Origin: Platerodrilus igneus
Lineage: Eukaryota > Arthropoda > Insecta > Coleoptera > Lycidae
Reading direction: 5' to 3'
Assembly: GCA_036346225.1 (NCBI GenBank)
Contig: JARFIW010000941.1
Location: forward strand, 2,656,001-2,720,000
Length of the DNA stretch: 64,000 nt
Every line of letters begins with the position of its first letter. Positions within the stretch are counted from its first letter, which is position 1. The notes under the pieces were generated by a model. It had not been told where the DNA came from. It did no database searches and worked only from the letters and a program-made list of their open reading frames with translations. The position numbers were made by a program, and so were the translations under genes. Shown here one piece after another: positions 12,570 to 21,680 of the stretch.

Positions 12570-14294
12570 TCCACATTGCAATAATTAAGAAATTCGTAGA
12601 AGAAAAAATATAATTTAAACCCTTGGGAGAATAATTGCTTCCGTGATTCTCATCTAAAAAGGGGTTGGATTTGGTTTCTGAAATCTTGTTTTGTGGGAGG
12701 TTCTGTTCAGTCATTGAATAACAGAAAATGACGCTCATAATTATTAGGGTAGGAATTAGTCTATATAATTGAAGGTTTTAGTCAAAGACGGAGAGTTTTT
12801 CCAATGGGGCCGTCCGTGGTCAAGAAGTAGAGAGAAACGTAGTTCGCGGTAGCGTTCTCTGGCATGACAGATAGAATATTTCACTTCGTATCACGATATT
12901 TAAAAATTGGAAAAAGAGGTGATTACTTTTCCAGTTTCGCGAGGGTTATGCCCATATGTTCGCGGATTTATAGTGATGCAAGATAAATATTAAAAGCTTG
13001 TAGGCGTGTGACGCTCAAGTAAGTGATATTGTCAAAATTTTGCCGGGTTCGTGTGCCAGTCAATTCTTTAAACATTACAAACAGAAGCAACAAGCAAGAT
13101 TCTCTTCCCAAATTTAAGAACTGCTCTACGTTGGAAAACAAACCCTCAAACAATGGACAATTTTTAGTAAGTAAGTTTTTATAGTTAAGTAGCATGACCA
13201 ATTTTTAGTTAGTTTGTTTGTTAGGACGTTCTGGCCATAAACCGTAGGATTAATTTAGTGTACGATTTATAATATAAGTTTTTTCATATACAAGTGTTTG
13301 ATAACTACTTATGTACTCAAAATTTTCATAAATTCCATAGTCACCTATTCACTTAAATTTCTAAATTAAAATCAATGCATGTAAGAGGTCCACGTTTATT
13401 GCTCTGTGAATTAAATAGTTTTGTTTGCCGTTGATTAAGTCAATAGTCTTTTCTTATTTTTTTTATATAAGTAGTAAAAGTGAGGAATTGATTAAAAGAA
13501 ACAATTGTCTCCTTGGAATGACAAGTCTCTCAAGGTTTTGTACGAACATTTGGACATTCTCGACATGTCTGGCGCCCTTGGCAATTGTCATTAAGCCACA
13601 ATATTTTATAAAAGGTAAGTGCCAAATCTTTTGTAGCATATTATAAATTAATTTAACCCTTTTTTCAAAATTTTAACCCTCTATATGATCCACGACCTTC
13701 CGCTAGCTAGTGCCGGTGACCCCCCTTTAATTTTTGTTTTACAGGCCGCCCCATTTTATAATTTGACTGGAAAAGATACACTTAGTAGCTTTTCCGCCTA
13801 TAACAGCCTGTTTAGTATCGCATTTCTACCATCTGGCAATTGCGGCCGTATTTTCTTTAAAATACAATGAGACCTATGTAAGACTTCGGTTACTGACCTG
13901 GAGTAAAGCTTCGTCACGGCAATGCAAGACTATAAAGCTTTCCTGTATACCCTTGTTAACATACGAAGGAAATTTTGTACTTTCGGGTGCGTTAACTCGA
14001 GTCGATGCAGTTGTAAACATTATAAATCTAGACGTCACGTGTCGTGTAGTGGTTCATGATTGGTAATTGGGGTTTTTATGGAACGCGAAAATTGGAAGGG
14101 GACATGTCACAAGTGAGGTGTATCTATGAGGATTTAAAGTGTACTGTTTGATATATGTGAAAATAATAAATAAAATCGGAGTGCATGAGATAATCTATCT
14201 TACGATTTGTCATTGTCCAAAATACGAAATATTTTTGCTGAAATTCAGTTGTATACTTAAAATGGATTTCGTAATAGGACGGAAGAAGTTCGAA
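12570..14294. other. No recognised feature
   Basis: Flank of the Polinton. A slightly GC-richer segment near 13685-13870 has a 61-codon open frame with no recognisable domain. Nothing else was supported. Confidence 0.4.
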
Positions 14295-14300
14295 GTCAAG
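14295..14300. repeat. Polinton target-site duplication, left (GTCAAG)
   Basis: GTCAAG directly precedes the left terminus and occurs again directly after the right terminus at 30920-30925. A six-base duplication is the known hallmark of Polinton/Maverick integration. Confidence 0.92.
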
Positions 14301-14346
14301 AGTAGGAGGAATACAGGCTTTCTGTGACCTCATTTGCTCCCAAATC

Positions 14347-14397
14347 CCTCATTTGCTCCCACATTTACATGTAAATCCCCATAAGGAGCAAATGAGG
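14347..14397. promoter_or_regulatory. Nested hairpin 1 in the Polinton TIR
   Basis: CCTCATTTGCTCC (14347-14359) pairs perfectly with GGAGCAAATGAGG (14385-14397), and the loop holds the 14-bp palindrome ATTTACATGTAAAT. The right TIR has the same structure. Protein-primed replication starts at termini, so a role in terminal-protein or polymerase recognition is possible. That role is inference. Confidence 0.6.
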
Positions 14398-14437
14398 AGG
14401 AGCGACTCTTTCCTTCCTCATTTGCTCCCAAATCCCT

Positions 14438-14484
14438 CATTTCCACACACATTTACATGTAAATATTTCCATAAGGTGGAAATG
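14438..14484. promoter_or_regulatory. Nested hairpin 2 in the Polinton TIR
   Basis: CATTTCCAC (14438-14446) pairs with GTGGAAATG (14476-14484) around a second ATTTACATGTAAAT at 14451-14464. It differs from hairpin 1 in stem sequence but keeps the palindrome and the spacing, which suggests a duplicated functional module. Confidence 0.55.
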
Positions 14485-14847
14485 CGGAGAATCCCTCATT
14501 TCCACACTCATCTGGACCAAATAGTTTTCTTCGACTAACCATTTTTCATCTTTCGAGATACACCTATCTTGTTTGGTATCAATTAATATTAGAATTTTCT
14601 CAGCTACCCGAATTTCTAGGAATTTCTTAGATTGCATCATCCCCCAGAGAGCTACCCTAATTTTAAGATTTTTTACCAGCAACAATTTTCTGACCGTCCT
14701 TATACATTTTTTTATACATGCGATACATCTTGTTAGTCTAAAATTTTACGCACAACCCGAATCTGCAAACAGATTTAAAATCGGACCATCCCTTACAAAG
14801 TTATATCCCTTTAAAGACTCCGAGCCTCTAAATTTTGCTCTTTGCTC

Positions 14848-15185
14848 CCACATCTAAACCAAATAGTTTTCTTTGTTTAACCAATGCATCTTTCGAGATA
14901 AACCTATCTTGTTTGGTATCAATTAATATTAGATTTTTTTCAGCTACCCGAATCTCTAGGAATTTTTTAGATAGCGTCACCCCCAAGGGAGCTACCCCAA
15001 TTTTAAGATTTTTTGCCGATAACGATTTTATGATCGTCCTTATAAATTTTTTAACCATGTGACACATCTTGTTAGTCTAAAATTTTACGCAGAATTTGAA
15101 TCTGCAAACAGATTAAAAATCGGTTCACCCCCTGCAAAGTTATACTTTAAAGCCTCAAACCTTTTAAATTGTTTTGCTCATCTAT
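14848..15185 (+). repeat. Tandem copy of the inner TIR segment (left end only)
   Basis: This stretch repeats 14502-14845 in the same direction at clearly lower identity (for example ACCAAATAGTTTTCTT, CTTGTTTGGTATCAATTAAT and TTAGTCTAAAATTTTACGCA occur in both). The right TIR has a single unit and then runs into sequence matching the end of this second unit (GCTCATCTATRACATATGC). The left arm therefore duplicated the unit, or the right arm lost one. Confidence 0.8.
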
Positions 15186-15660
15186 GACATATGCTTTAAA
15201 CAACCACTATTCGAGAAAATCTAAAACCGCAAGGATTTTAGAAACGAGTTCTTTATAAGCCATAAGTGTTTAATATTTAAAATCATTTTTCAAATAGTAA
15301 TGTTTCTGTTTTCAGAATATTGCAAAAACCCGTGACTTTTAAAAATTTTCTGGTTTAACACTTTCCTAAATAAGTACGTTACAAATTATGCTCAATGCTA
15401 AATAGTTAGAAAATACATTCGTTTTACAAACTAATTGCTTTACAATTATGTGACGAATAGTGAAAGTAGCGTAGACCTTTCTTTTTTATTAATTAGCGGC
15501 TATATGATTTGAAAAATACAATAGATATGCTCAATGAAATCCATTAAAATCATCGCATCATTGCTGGAGGGTTTATTAATCATACAATGAGCGCTCTAGT
15601 TTGGCCTCGATTGGGGAAAATACAAACGTCAATTAGTAATATAATTAACGGTTTTCAAAC

Positions 15661-15767
15661 CGTATATAACGCGGTCTGATTAGTAAAAACCTATTCCTTC
15701 CGTACGTTTTTGTGTTAAAGTACAATCGTTTTTGTGCAGTGACTTTTTGTGAAGATTTAAGGTAAGT
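15661..15767 (+). promoter_or_regulatory. Putative plus-strand promoter, short exon and splice donor
   Basis: A TATA-like GTATATAAC begins at about 15662, and a possible start region follows near 15690. About 70 bases on, TTTAAG is followed by GTAAGT with the cut at 15761/15762, a consensus 5' splice site, then a T-rich stretch. The gene cluster just downstream runs on the minus strand; the only plus-strand gene of the element is the polymerase far to the right. The link is speculative. Confidence 0.3.
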
Positions 15768-16004
15768 TTACATTTTTTTTATTAAAATAGAACTGAATTT
15801 ATTTGCAAACACCAATTATTGTTTATGATTGTATTTTAAAACACCTAAGACTCGTATAGATTTACATTAGCCGGTGTCAATTTTCCAAAGTAATGCGCTG
15901 TTTTATATATATATTTTCTTTTCGAATTTTAAAGATAGGCTTTTAGCTAAGATAAATATAAAAAAACTTTCCCTCACAAAATATTTTATTAAAAATTAAA
16001 TACA

Positions 16005-16460
16005 TTAACAAAAGGTAGTAACAGTAATACATTTCTCATTCAAACAATGGTTTAAACAGTGATTGTATCTATCACCGAATCTTTCTGATTCTTTGAGTCT
16101 TGGAAGTGAGAATACACTTTCCATGTTTAAAACGTTGTTTGATAAATATTTTGATAATAACTGCTTTTTCTGTTCTCCTTTAACATAGACAGTCGCATCG
16201 GGAGGTATGACTTCTTTCAGTAGATCACCCACATGTGTATATCCACTTGTAGACTGTCCATCCCAGCTGAGACCATGGATTCTTTCCTTTAACCACCGAA
16301 CTTGCTTTTTGAAATCATCACTTAGGGTGTTATACTCCACCGCTATGTCCAGTATCTCATGCCATATTACATTCTTCGCTACATCCAAAATGGCAATCTC
16401 CTTGCAATAGAAATCACTAGTTTTGTATTGATATCCTTGTAAATCGATTATGAAACACAT
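16005..16460 (-). CDS. Polinton-associated protein of unknown function
   Basis: A 151-codon open frame, first in the leftmost part of the element, starting with MCFIIDLQGYQ and containing KEIAILDVAKN, QVRWLKERIHGLSW and ATVYVKGEQKKQLL. I recognise this arrangement only loosely, as a small protein found in insect mobile elements. The spaced acidic residues and beta-strand pattern might reflect an RNase H-like or exonuclease-like fold, but no complete active site can be pointed to. It lies downstream of the integrase gene on the same strand, about 130 bp away. No catalytic role is assigned. Confidence 0.5.
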   Translation of the reverse strand: MCFIIDLQGYQYKTSDFYCKEIAILDVAKNVIWHEILDIAVEYNTLSDDFKKQVRWLKERIHGLSWDGQSTSGYTHVGDLLKEVIPPDATVYVKGEQKKQLLSKYLSNNVLNMESVFSLPRLKESERFGDRYNHCLNHCLNEKCITVTTFC

Positions 16461-16593
16461 GCTTCCTGCTTCAAATCACAGATGGGAATGGGTTTCTAAG
16501 CAAATCTCTCCTATATATCTGGCTAAGGGACATTACTCCCTCTTTTTATGATTATTTTTTCAACCAGGTAATTATCTAGAACTTTGGTTGATA

Positions 16594-17523
16594 CTAAAGC
16601 AGGTCTGTTTTCTTAATCCAACTTTTACCATCCCCCAACCACGACACTAATAGTTCACGCCCGTGCTTCCGTTTCCGTAAAACTTTTTCCACTAAGTACG
16701 TGTCGGGTGCTGCTGTGAGCTGAATTTCATCACCGTAAAAAGCACCTAGAATTGGCCGACCTTCCAAATCTTGTAGCAGATAGGTTATCGGTCTCGTTTG
16801 TTGTACTTTAATAATTTTGAATAGTTCTGTACTCCAGTTTGGATGACATCCTCGATCGAATACTGCTTTATATTTTGATATACGCACAATGTCTCCAACC
16901 TTATACAATTTCTTGCGACTTTTAGAAGCGCTGTTAGCGGTGTAAAGTTTTATTCTTTCCGGATGTTCTTCTGCCTCCATAGGTGTCATGTTAATAGCCC
17001 GATGCGGTGTATTATTGTATTCTTCCATAACCTTACGCAAAATATTCACCCATTTATGGCTGCCTTGCAAGTAAAATCTTCTGTACAATTTGTTTTTGAT
17101 TGTTCTGATTAATCGCTCAACCATACTAGCTTTGATTGCGGAATACGTAGAGTAATGGTTTATCTTATATTTTTGCATAAGATTTTTAAACCAGCGGTTG
17201 TAGTACTCTTTCCCAAAATCCGTTTGTAGATTGATTTTTACGTTATTTTCTCCTTGCAGCATTTTGTCCAATATTTTTTTTACAGCATTTGTAACTTCTG
17301 AACCAGTTTTATTTTTTAAAGGTTCTGCTAAAGCATATTTTGTGAAACAGTCCACTGCTATTATAATATATCTGTACCCATTGTTCACACGCAAGTAAGG
17401 CTGCATTTCGCACAAGTCCGATTGGATAAGATCACGTTTCACATGTTTTAGATTTGTACGACGACGTTGAAAATTCTTTCTTGCAGGTTTAAATAATTCC
17501 TTAACAATGATTTCTTTACTCAA
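16594..17523 (-). CDS. Polinton integrase with C-terminal chromodomain
   Basis: A 309-aa protein that would join element DNA to the host chromosome in the nucleus. The retroviral-type catalytic core runs from about residue 30 to 190: the first Asp in SDLCEM, the second in QTDFGKEYYN, and the Glu in MVERLIRTIKN, 33 residues after the second Asp. NTPHRAINMTPMEA follows, as in Polinton and Ty3 integrases. The last 40 residues (YLVEKVLRKRKHGRELL ... WLGDGKSWI) are a chromodomain, which may steer insertion to marked chromatin. An upstream HHCC zinc-binding domain is not seen, so the N-terminus is short or truncated. The start overlaps the stop of the upstream gene by 8 nt. The frame is intact. Confidence 0.9.
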   Translation of the reverse strand: MSKEIIVKELFKPARKNFQRRRTNLKHVKRDLIQSDLCEMQPYLRVNNGYRYIIIAVDCFTKYALAEPLKNKTGSEVTNAVKKILDKMLQGENNVKINLQTDFGKEYYNRWFKNLMQKYKINHYSTYSAIKASMVERLIRTIKNKLYRRFYLQGSHKWVNILRKVMEEYNNTPHRAINMTPMEAEEHPERIKLYTANSASKSRKKLYKVGDIVRISKYKAVFDRGCHPNWSTELFKIIKVQQTRPITYLLQDLEGRPILGAFYGDEIQLTAAPDTYLVEKVLRKRKHGRELLVSWLGDGKSWIKKTDLL

Positions 17524-18190
17524 TTTTGCTTAACACTGTTGCTAAACTAATAGGGTCATCTTTATCCAATTGCACCTTTGACATAAACTGAAGCTTTGGT
17601 TTGTAGTATTTGTTTTTTATAGCTGCTGGTGACGCCTCGTAAATCGATGATATTGCCAGACCGAGCTCCTTCTCGTTTGTTTCAGAAGTTGCAGTCAAAT
17701 TAATAAAAAACTGTATAAACGTTTTAAAGTCAGATATGAGCTTATCCAATTTTTCATTTACATATTGTTTATTAACTGCATCAGATGGTTCAACCGGTTG
17801 AGCAAGCATTGTGATACGCTGGTTTCTTGCATTGAAGGCTTTATCTTTACGTTGTATATCATCAGAACTTTTTAGACAGTATGAAAAGTCTTGATTCACG
17901 AGCTTGACTGCGGATTTCTTATTAACACAATCACTATCGTCTTTAGGATCCATTACATCAACTAACCTTCTTTTACGAAAACTAATTGTTTCTTCTCCAG
18001 ACTTGAATACTATAGTGCTTCTCTGATTAACACAATCATAATCTTCTTTCGGGTCTGATGAATTCACTAACCTTCTTTGCTGCATATCGTACCCATCACC
18101 ATCCAACGTTAGCACAAATTCTCGACCTGGAGGACCACGTCAAATATCAGCATCTTTACGCTCTAAACGTCCAAAGCGGTCGATAGGCAT
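17516..18190 (-). pseudogene. Tail-fibre-like protein with DxVNK repeats (one early stop)
   Basis: The long frame is open from 18139 down to 17516. An ATG at 18190 in the same frame (MPIDRFGRLERKDADI) is followed by a TGA at 18142-18140, 17 codons in, so the gene is interrupted or uses a later start. Three tandem motifs appear: RRLVNSSDPKEDYDCVNQ, RRLVDVMDPKDDSDCVNK and LAQPVEPSDAVNKQYV. This pattern, PxxxxDAVNK, is typical of repeat segments in phage tail fibres and related attachment proteins; a helical segment rich in Lys and Phe follows (VNEKLDKLISDFKTFIQFF). I infer a fibre-like, possibly virion-surface protein. It lies between the DUF8207-type gene and integrase. No catalytic residues are expected. 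Confidence 0.6.
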
Positions 18191-18218
18191 TTTAAAACTG
18201 TGTAGTTATTTACTGAGC

Positions 18219-19133
18219 TCACAGTATTATACCTTCTTCTCTCAACTCTTCTATTATGGACACCATCTCGTTAATGTTTTCCACGCTTGTATTTCCAGCT
18301 CGGTTGGATGCGTTCAACAATCTCAGCCGATCCACAAGTACATTATTCCAGTAGACATATTGCACAGACGTCGAATTTAAACTTTTGTAAAACCGATTAG
18401 AAAAGCCTAAACCCGCTCCCTTAGTCTGATTTCTTCTCTTTGACTGTTTTCTTTCGGGGTTCCCCCGAAATTCGGTGAGATATTTTTGCACATATTTGTT
18501 AAACTTTTTGTTATTTGTTCGGAATCCGCTTAAATCGTGCGCTGCAAATGGGTTAAACTTTCTTCTCAAAATCGATGCTGATTTGATCATTTCCAAGTAA
18601 TTCGGTAAATCTTCATGCAAATTGAAATTGCCATCTTCGGGGCTGATGTCTTTGTAAACCAGCAGATTGTATAAACCGCTCGTACCTGGATATATCACAT
18701 TATTTAATGTTATATCGCTAGTTTCCGGGTTAATTACCAATACACTTTTCCACAAACTCCATGTATCGGTTTCCACATTATACTTTACTCCATAAATTGA
18801 TTTGTCAATATTTTCGTCTTCGTCACTAGCTAACACATCTGCATAGTATAGATGGAACGGTTCTTCTGGAAAGAGTTGTTTCATTTTCTTTATAGGTGCT
18901 TCCATGTCTTCGAGTTTAACCCTTGTTGTCGGTGTAGGAATTTTTTCGGTGATCGATTGCAACTGAGAAGCGGTTATTTGCAGTGGATCGATCAACTGTT
19001 TATGAACTTCTTTGAATTTTTGCTGAGATGTAGCGTCACCCTTTTTGTATGCCACAAACTTTTTTCGTACAGCATCTTGAATTAACTGAAGATTACGTTT
19101 ATTTGCGATAAAACTGTTAACGTCCGTCATCAT
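18219..19133 (-). CDS. DUF8207-type Polinton protein
   Basis: A 304-aa intact frame starting MMTDVNSFIANKRN. The N-terminal third is basic and helical. The middle has SIYGVKYN ... TWSLWKSVLVI ... ITLNNVIYPGTSGLYNLL, and a late segment reads YVYWNNVLVDRLRLLNAS before ending in EMVSIIEELREEGII. These are the features I associate with the DUF8207 domain, a family of unknown function encoded by arthropod Polintons and often found as host-annotated hypothetical proteins. KRRNQTKGAGLGF is a basic patch that could bind nucleic acid or act as a nuclear signal. Its place between capsid/packaging genes and the fibre-like gene suggests a virion-related role; that is inference. Confidence 0.75.
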   Translation of the reverse strand: MMTDVNSFIANKRNLQLIQDAVRKKFVAYKKGDATSQQKFKEVHKQLIDPLQITASQLQSITEKIPTPTTRVKLEDMEAPIKKMKQLFPEEPFHLYYADVLASDEDENIDKSIYGVKYNVETDTWSLWKSVLVINPETSDITLNNVIYPGTSGLYNLLVYKDISPEDGNFNLHEDLPNYLEMIKSASILRRKFNPFAAHDLSGFRTNNKKFNKYVQKYLTEFRGNPERKQSKRRNQTKGAGLGFSNRFYKSLNSTSVQYVYWNNVLVDRLRLLNASNRAGNTSVENINEMVSIIEELREEGIIL

Positions 19134-19172
19134 CGGACTCTGGATGGGAACTAACTATTTTTTTGAATAATG

Positions 19173-20033
19173 TCAAATATTTATATACTCGTCGAAATTC
19201 TTCCTATATCGACCATTATCCAAATCAAAATGTTTCACAACAGTTATAAAATTATGTTTTGAGTCACCCCAACACTGCAAGCACATTTCTTTAAATTTCG
19301 GATATGTCATGTCACCACTTATATGATCCGAAAAGATATATCTGAGATTGGTTTCATCCTGTTTCCATAATGCGTTATCTCTGAGTCTATGTTTTAAGGC
19401 ACTAGCGTAAGTTTGACATAGATAGAACGAATCTATTGCTTTATGTCGGCCGAACGAGAAAAATTGAGTGATTTTGCTTTGCTCGTTTGCAGGTATATCA
19501 TCGAAAACCACAATTGAATCTTCTTTGGTATCTCCGGGTTCAATCAAATCGTCGTAATTTTCAAACTCATGGTACCCAATTTCTTCTTTTAATGGTGTAA
19601 AAACGTTTCTTAACAATTCGTATTTCGGTTGATATAAACTTTTCGAAAATACATAGACATTTTGGAATCTAAGGCCGTTCTCGTGCAGGATCAGAAATAT
19701 TAAAGCGTTGGTCTTCCCACAACTCGATGGTCCCGCGAATACAGCTCGTATGTTAGACGGGAACAAAATTCCATGTTTACCATCCTCTTTTGCACTAGCA
19801 ATAGCAAAGTTATCATAATTCTGTATAGGTATTGTAATTTTGTGTTTTGCAGTCGCCATATTGCTTCGAGTGTGTACCTGCTTAGGAACACCATTCTTCT
19901 TTTGAGGTTTACGGAGATCCAAATGCCTGCTTAACGTTCTTCTGGGTATACCATATAGCCTACTTGCAGAGTTAAAACTTATACCCTTTTGTATTTCACT
20001 AATTGCTTTTTCTAAAGATTCCTTGGTGTGCAT
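19173..20033 (-). CDS. Packaging ATPase (FtsK/HerA, A32-like) with N-terminal psq-type HTH
   Basis: A 286-aa intact frame. Walker A is GPSSCGKTNAL (about residue 100), Walker B is SIVVFDDIPANEQ (about 180), followed by FSFGRHKAIDSFYLCQTYA, typical of the virus packaging ATPases that pump DNA into capsids. Before the ATPase, residues 4-38 (SLEKAISEIQKGISFNSASR, then LYGIPRRTLSRHL) form a helix-turn-helix of the pipsqueak type. A second methionine (MATAKHKITIP) at residue 59 could be the start of a plain ATPase, so the fusion product depends on which start is used; no stop separates the two parts. The gene lies downstream of the capsid gene, separated by a GC-rich repeat. Confidence 0.9.
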   Translation of the reverse strand: MHTKESLEKAISEIQKGISFNSASRLYGIPRRTLSRHLDLRKPQKKNGVPKQVHTRSNMATAKHKITIPIQNYDNFAIASAKEDGKHGILFPSNIRAVFAGPSSCGKTNALIFLILHENGLRFQNVYVFSKSLYQPKYELLRNVFTPLKEEIGYHEFENYDDLIEPGDTKEDSIVVFDDIPANEQSKITQFFSFGRHKAIDSFYLCQTYASALKHRLRDNALWKQDETNLRYIFSDHISGDMTYPKFKEMCLQCWGDSKHNFITVVKHFDLDNGRYRKNFDEYINI

Positions 20034-20097
20034 CTTTCAAATATAAGTTTAAACTGATTCAAATTGAAAATAATACCCCCTTATATACCAGCATTAC

Positions 20098-20182
20098 AAG
20101 AATGCGCATGGGCAGGGGTGCGCACACGCAGGGGTGCGCATGGGCAAAGAATGCGCGCGCGCAGGGGTGCGCATGGGCATAG
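20098..20182 (+). repeat. GC-rich 16-17-bp tandem repeat
   Basis: Five imperfect units of the type GTGCGCATGGGCAGGG stand between the capsid gene and the ATPase gene, in a genome that is otherwise AT-rich. Alternating purine-pyrimidine stretches (GCGCGCGC) occur inside. It may be a regulatory array upstream of the ATPase, or just a minisatellite. Confidence 0.75.
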
Positions 20183-20298
20183 ACGTGCTTAGGCGTACAT
20201 TGGAATGCGTGAAAAACTGCGTTGGGTCACCAAAAATCTTATCAATATTAAATCAACAGATTTTATACTGTCGTATTAAACAAATATATACAAAATAT

Positions 20299-21560
20299 TT
20301 AATTCTTAATAAATCTATTAACAATTTCCGTAAACGGATTATATTCAAACATAGAGTCATGTATAATTAAAGCATAAGCCTTCATCGACGGTTCAAAATT
20401 TCTTGAAGTTTCTAATTCCATTCTTACATCAACCGTTGCGTTCTTGATGCTTTCAAATTGATGACGACAGTCGATTACAAAGACGGGCGATTCCTTAAAT
20501 CTGTTGTAGTCCATTAAACATTTATTTGACGATTTGTTCGGATAGTATTTTTCCATAAAAGATGCATAAGACAGGTACGCTGGCAAGTAATCGTTCTGCT
20601 CGAAATCCAAATTTAATCGACCTTGAGGGAATGCCTGAGTGTTTAAAAACACTTTGACATTGGATATATTAGCATTCGTAAAGCTCGTAGCATTTTCTTC
20701 TTTCCTGTCGTACTTCCCATTTTGCAGCGCCAGTAATATCCACCGAGCCTTTTCTGTCTCGTTCGATACTTTAATTCTCCATACTTGCGATTTTGATTGT
20801 GTTAGAGACGGTAATTCGTGTAGTTCCCATTTTCTGAATGCGACCATTATAGATGATTGATTTTGCATCTCCGAAAGCAGCGAAGCCTTGGCGAAGTCAC
20901 TTAATGTTGTATGCGGAACCTCCCATGAAATACGTTGTATTTTGAACGTTACTGTATTTCCAATCGACTTGTAGCAATTTACGTCCGACTTGGATCTGAT
21001 TAAAATCAGCTCTTGAGGCATGTAGACGATAGTTTTCTTGTAATCTTCGAAAAACCCAAAAATGGTTTTTAGAGGTATAGCACAACTAAACCGTCCATCT
21101 TGCAATATGGTATCAGGCTTCCACCCAGTATGTGTAATAGATTTTGTTTCTGTTTCTTCCATGGATACAAGTCCTTTAATGGTTCGAGTAACTCCAGGGA
21201 TTCTGCAGACATCTATTATTTGATTATTACCCAATTTGTATTGAATTTCCTCAAACAGAAAATATGATGCATTTCTAGTAAATTCGTAAGCTTTAGGATC
21301 TGGTTCTACTGCTCTAATCGGGTCTACAGTTGTTGACGCTTCTTTTAATGTTTCCGTGGGCTTATAGGTACCCCTTATAAATATGAAACTTTTATGGGGG
21401 TATGTGATGTTATCACTGCTCTGGATTTCAATTGAAATTCGATCGTTGTTTTCTAATTTATAACCTCCAAACACTTCCAATTTGGGTACGTCATCATATT
21501 TAAGCCTTCCAAGTTTAACGTTTTCTTCGCGGTGGAGCGTCTGGGGGTGCTGTGGCGTGT
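20299..21560 (-). CDS. Double jelly-roll major capsid protein of the Polinton
   Basis: The frame is open from 21560 to the stop at 20299. The 393-aa portion starting at a TTG at 21480 begins MEVFGGYKLENNDRISIE. Further landmarks are YPHKSFIFIRGTY, FEEIQYKLGNNQIIDVCRIP, CAIPLKTIFGFFEDYK, YMPQELILIRSKSD and FVIDCRHQFESIK. These are typical of the double jelly-roll capsid proteins that Polintons share with adenovirus-like and PRD1-like viruses. There is no in-frame ATG; one at 21584 lies in another frame, so a frameshift near 21563 probably damages the N-terminus. The body is otherwise intact. It would form the trimeric hexon-like capsomers of the shell. Confidence 0.85.
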
Positions 21561-21678
21561 TTTATATACAAAATCAATAGGCATTTTCAGTTGCTTTTTA
21601 TTTCCAGTCTCACACAGGTGTATGTTTCCGGTGAAAAGTTTACCAATTCGCCCAAATGATCGACTAGTCTGATTGTAA

Positions 21679-21680
21679 TA
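21679..21680. repeat. TA target duplication of the inserted mariner (left)
   Basis: TA precedes the left terminus of the mariner and is repeated at 22993-22994, the rule for Tc1/mariner elements. Confidence 0.85.

Larger units (their letters stand above)
14301..14845 (+). repeat. Polinton left terminal inverted repeat
   Basis: It matches the reverse complement of 30380-30919 over about 540 bp with only a few percent difference. The outermost 190 bp hold two nested inverted repeats, each centred on the palindrome ATTTACATGTAAAT (14363-14376 and 14451-14464). A second, diverged copy of the inner part follows at 14848-15185. Confidence 0.93.

Noticed and set aside
16005..16460. Calling this ORF an exonuclease
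   Set aside because: Only a vague fold-level resemblance; no complete set of catalytic acidic residues could be shown.
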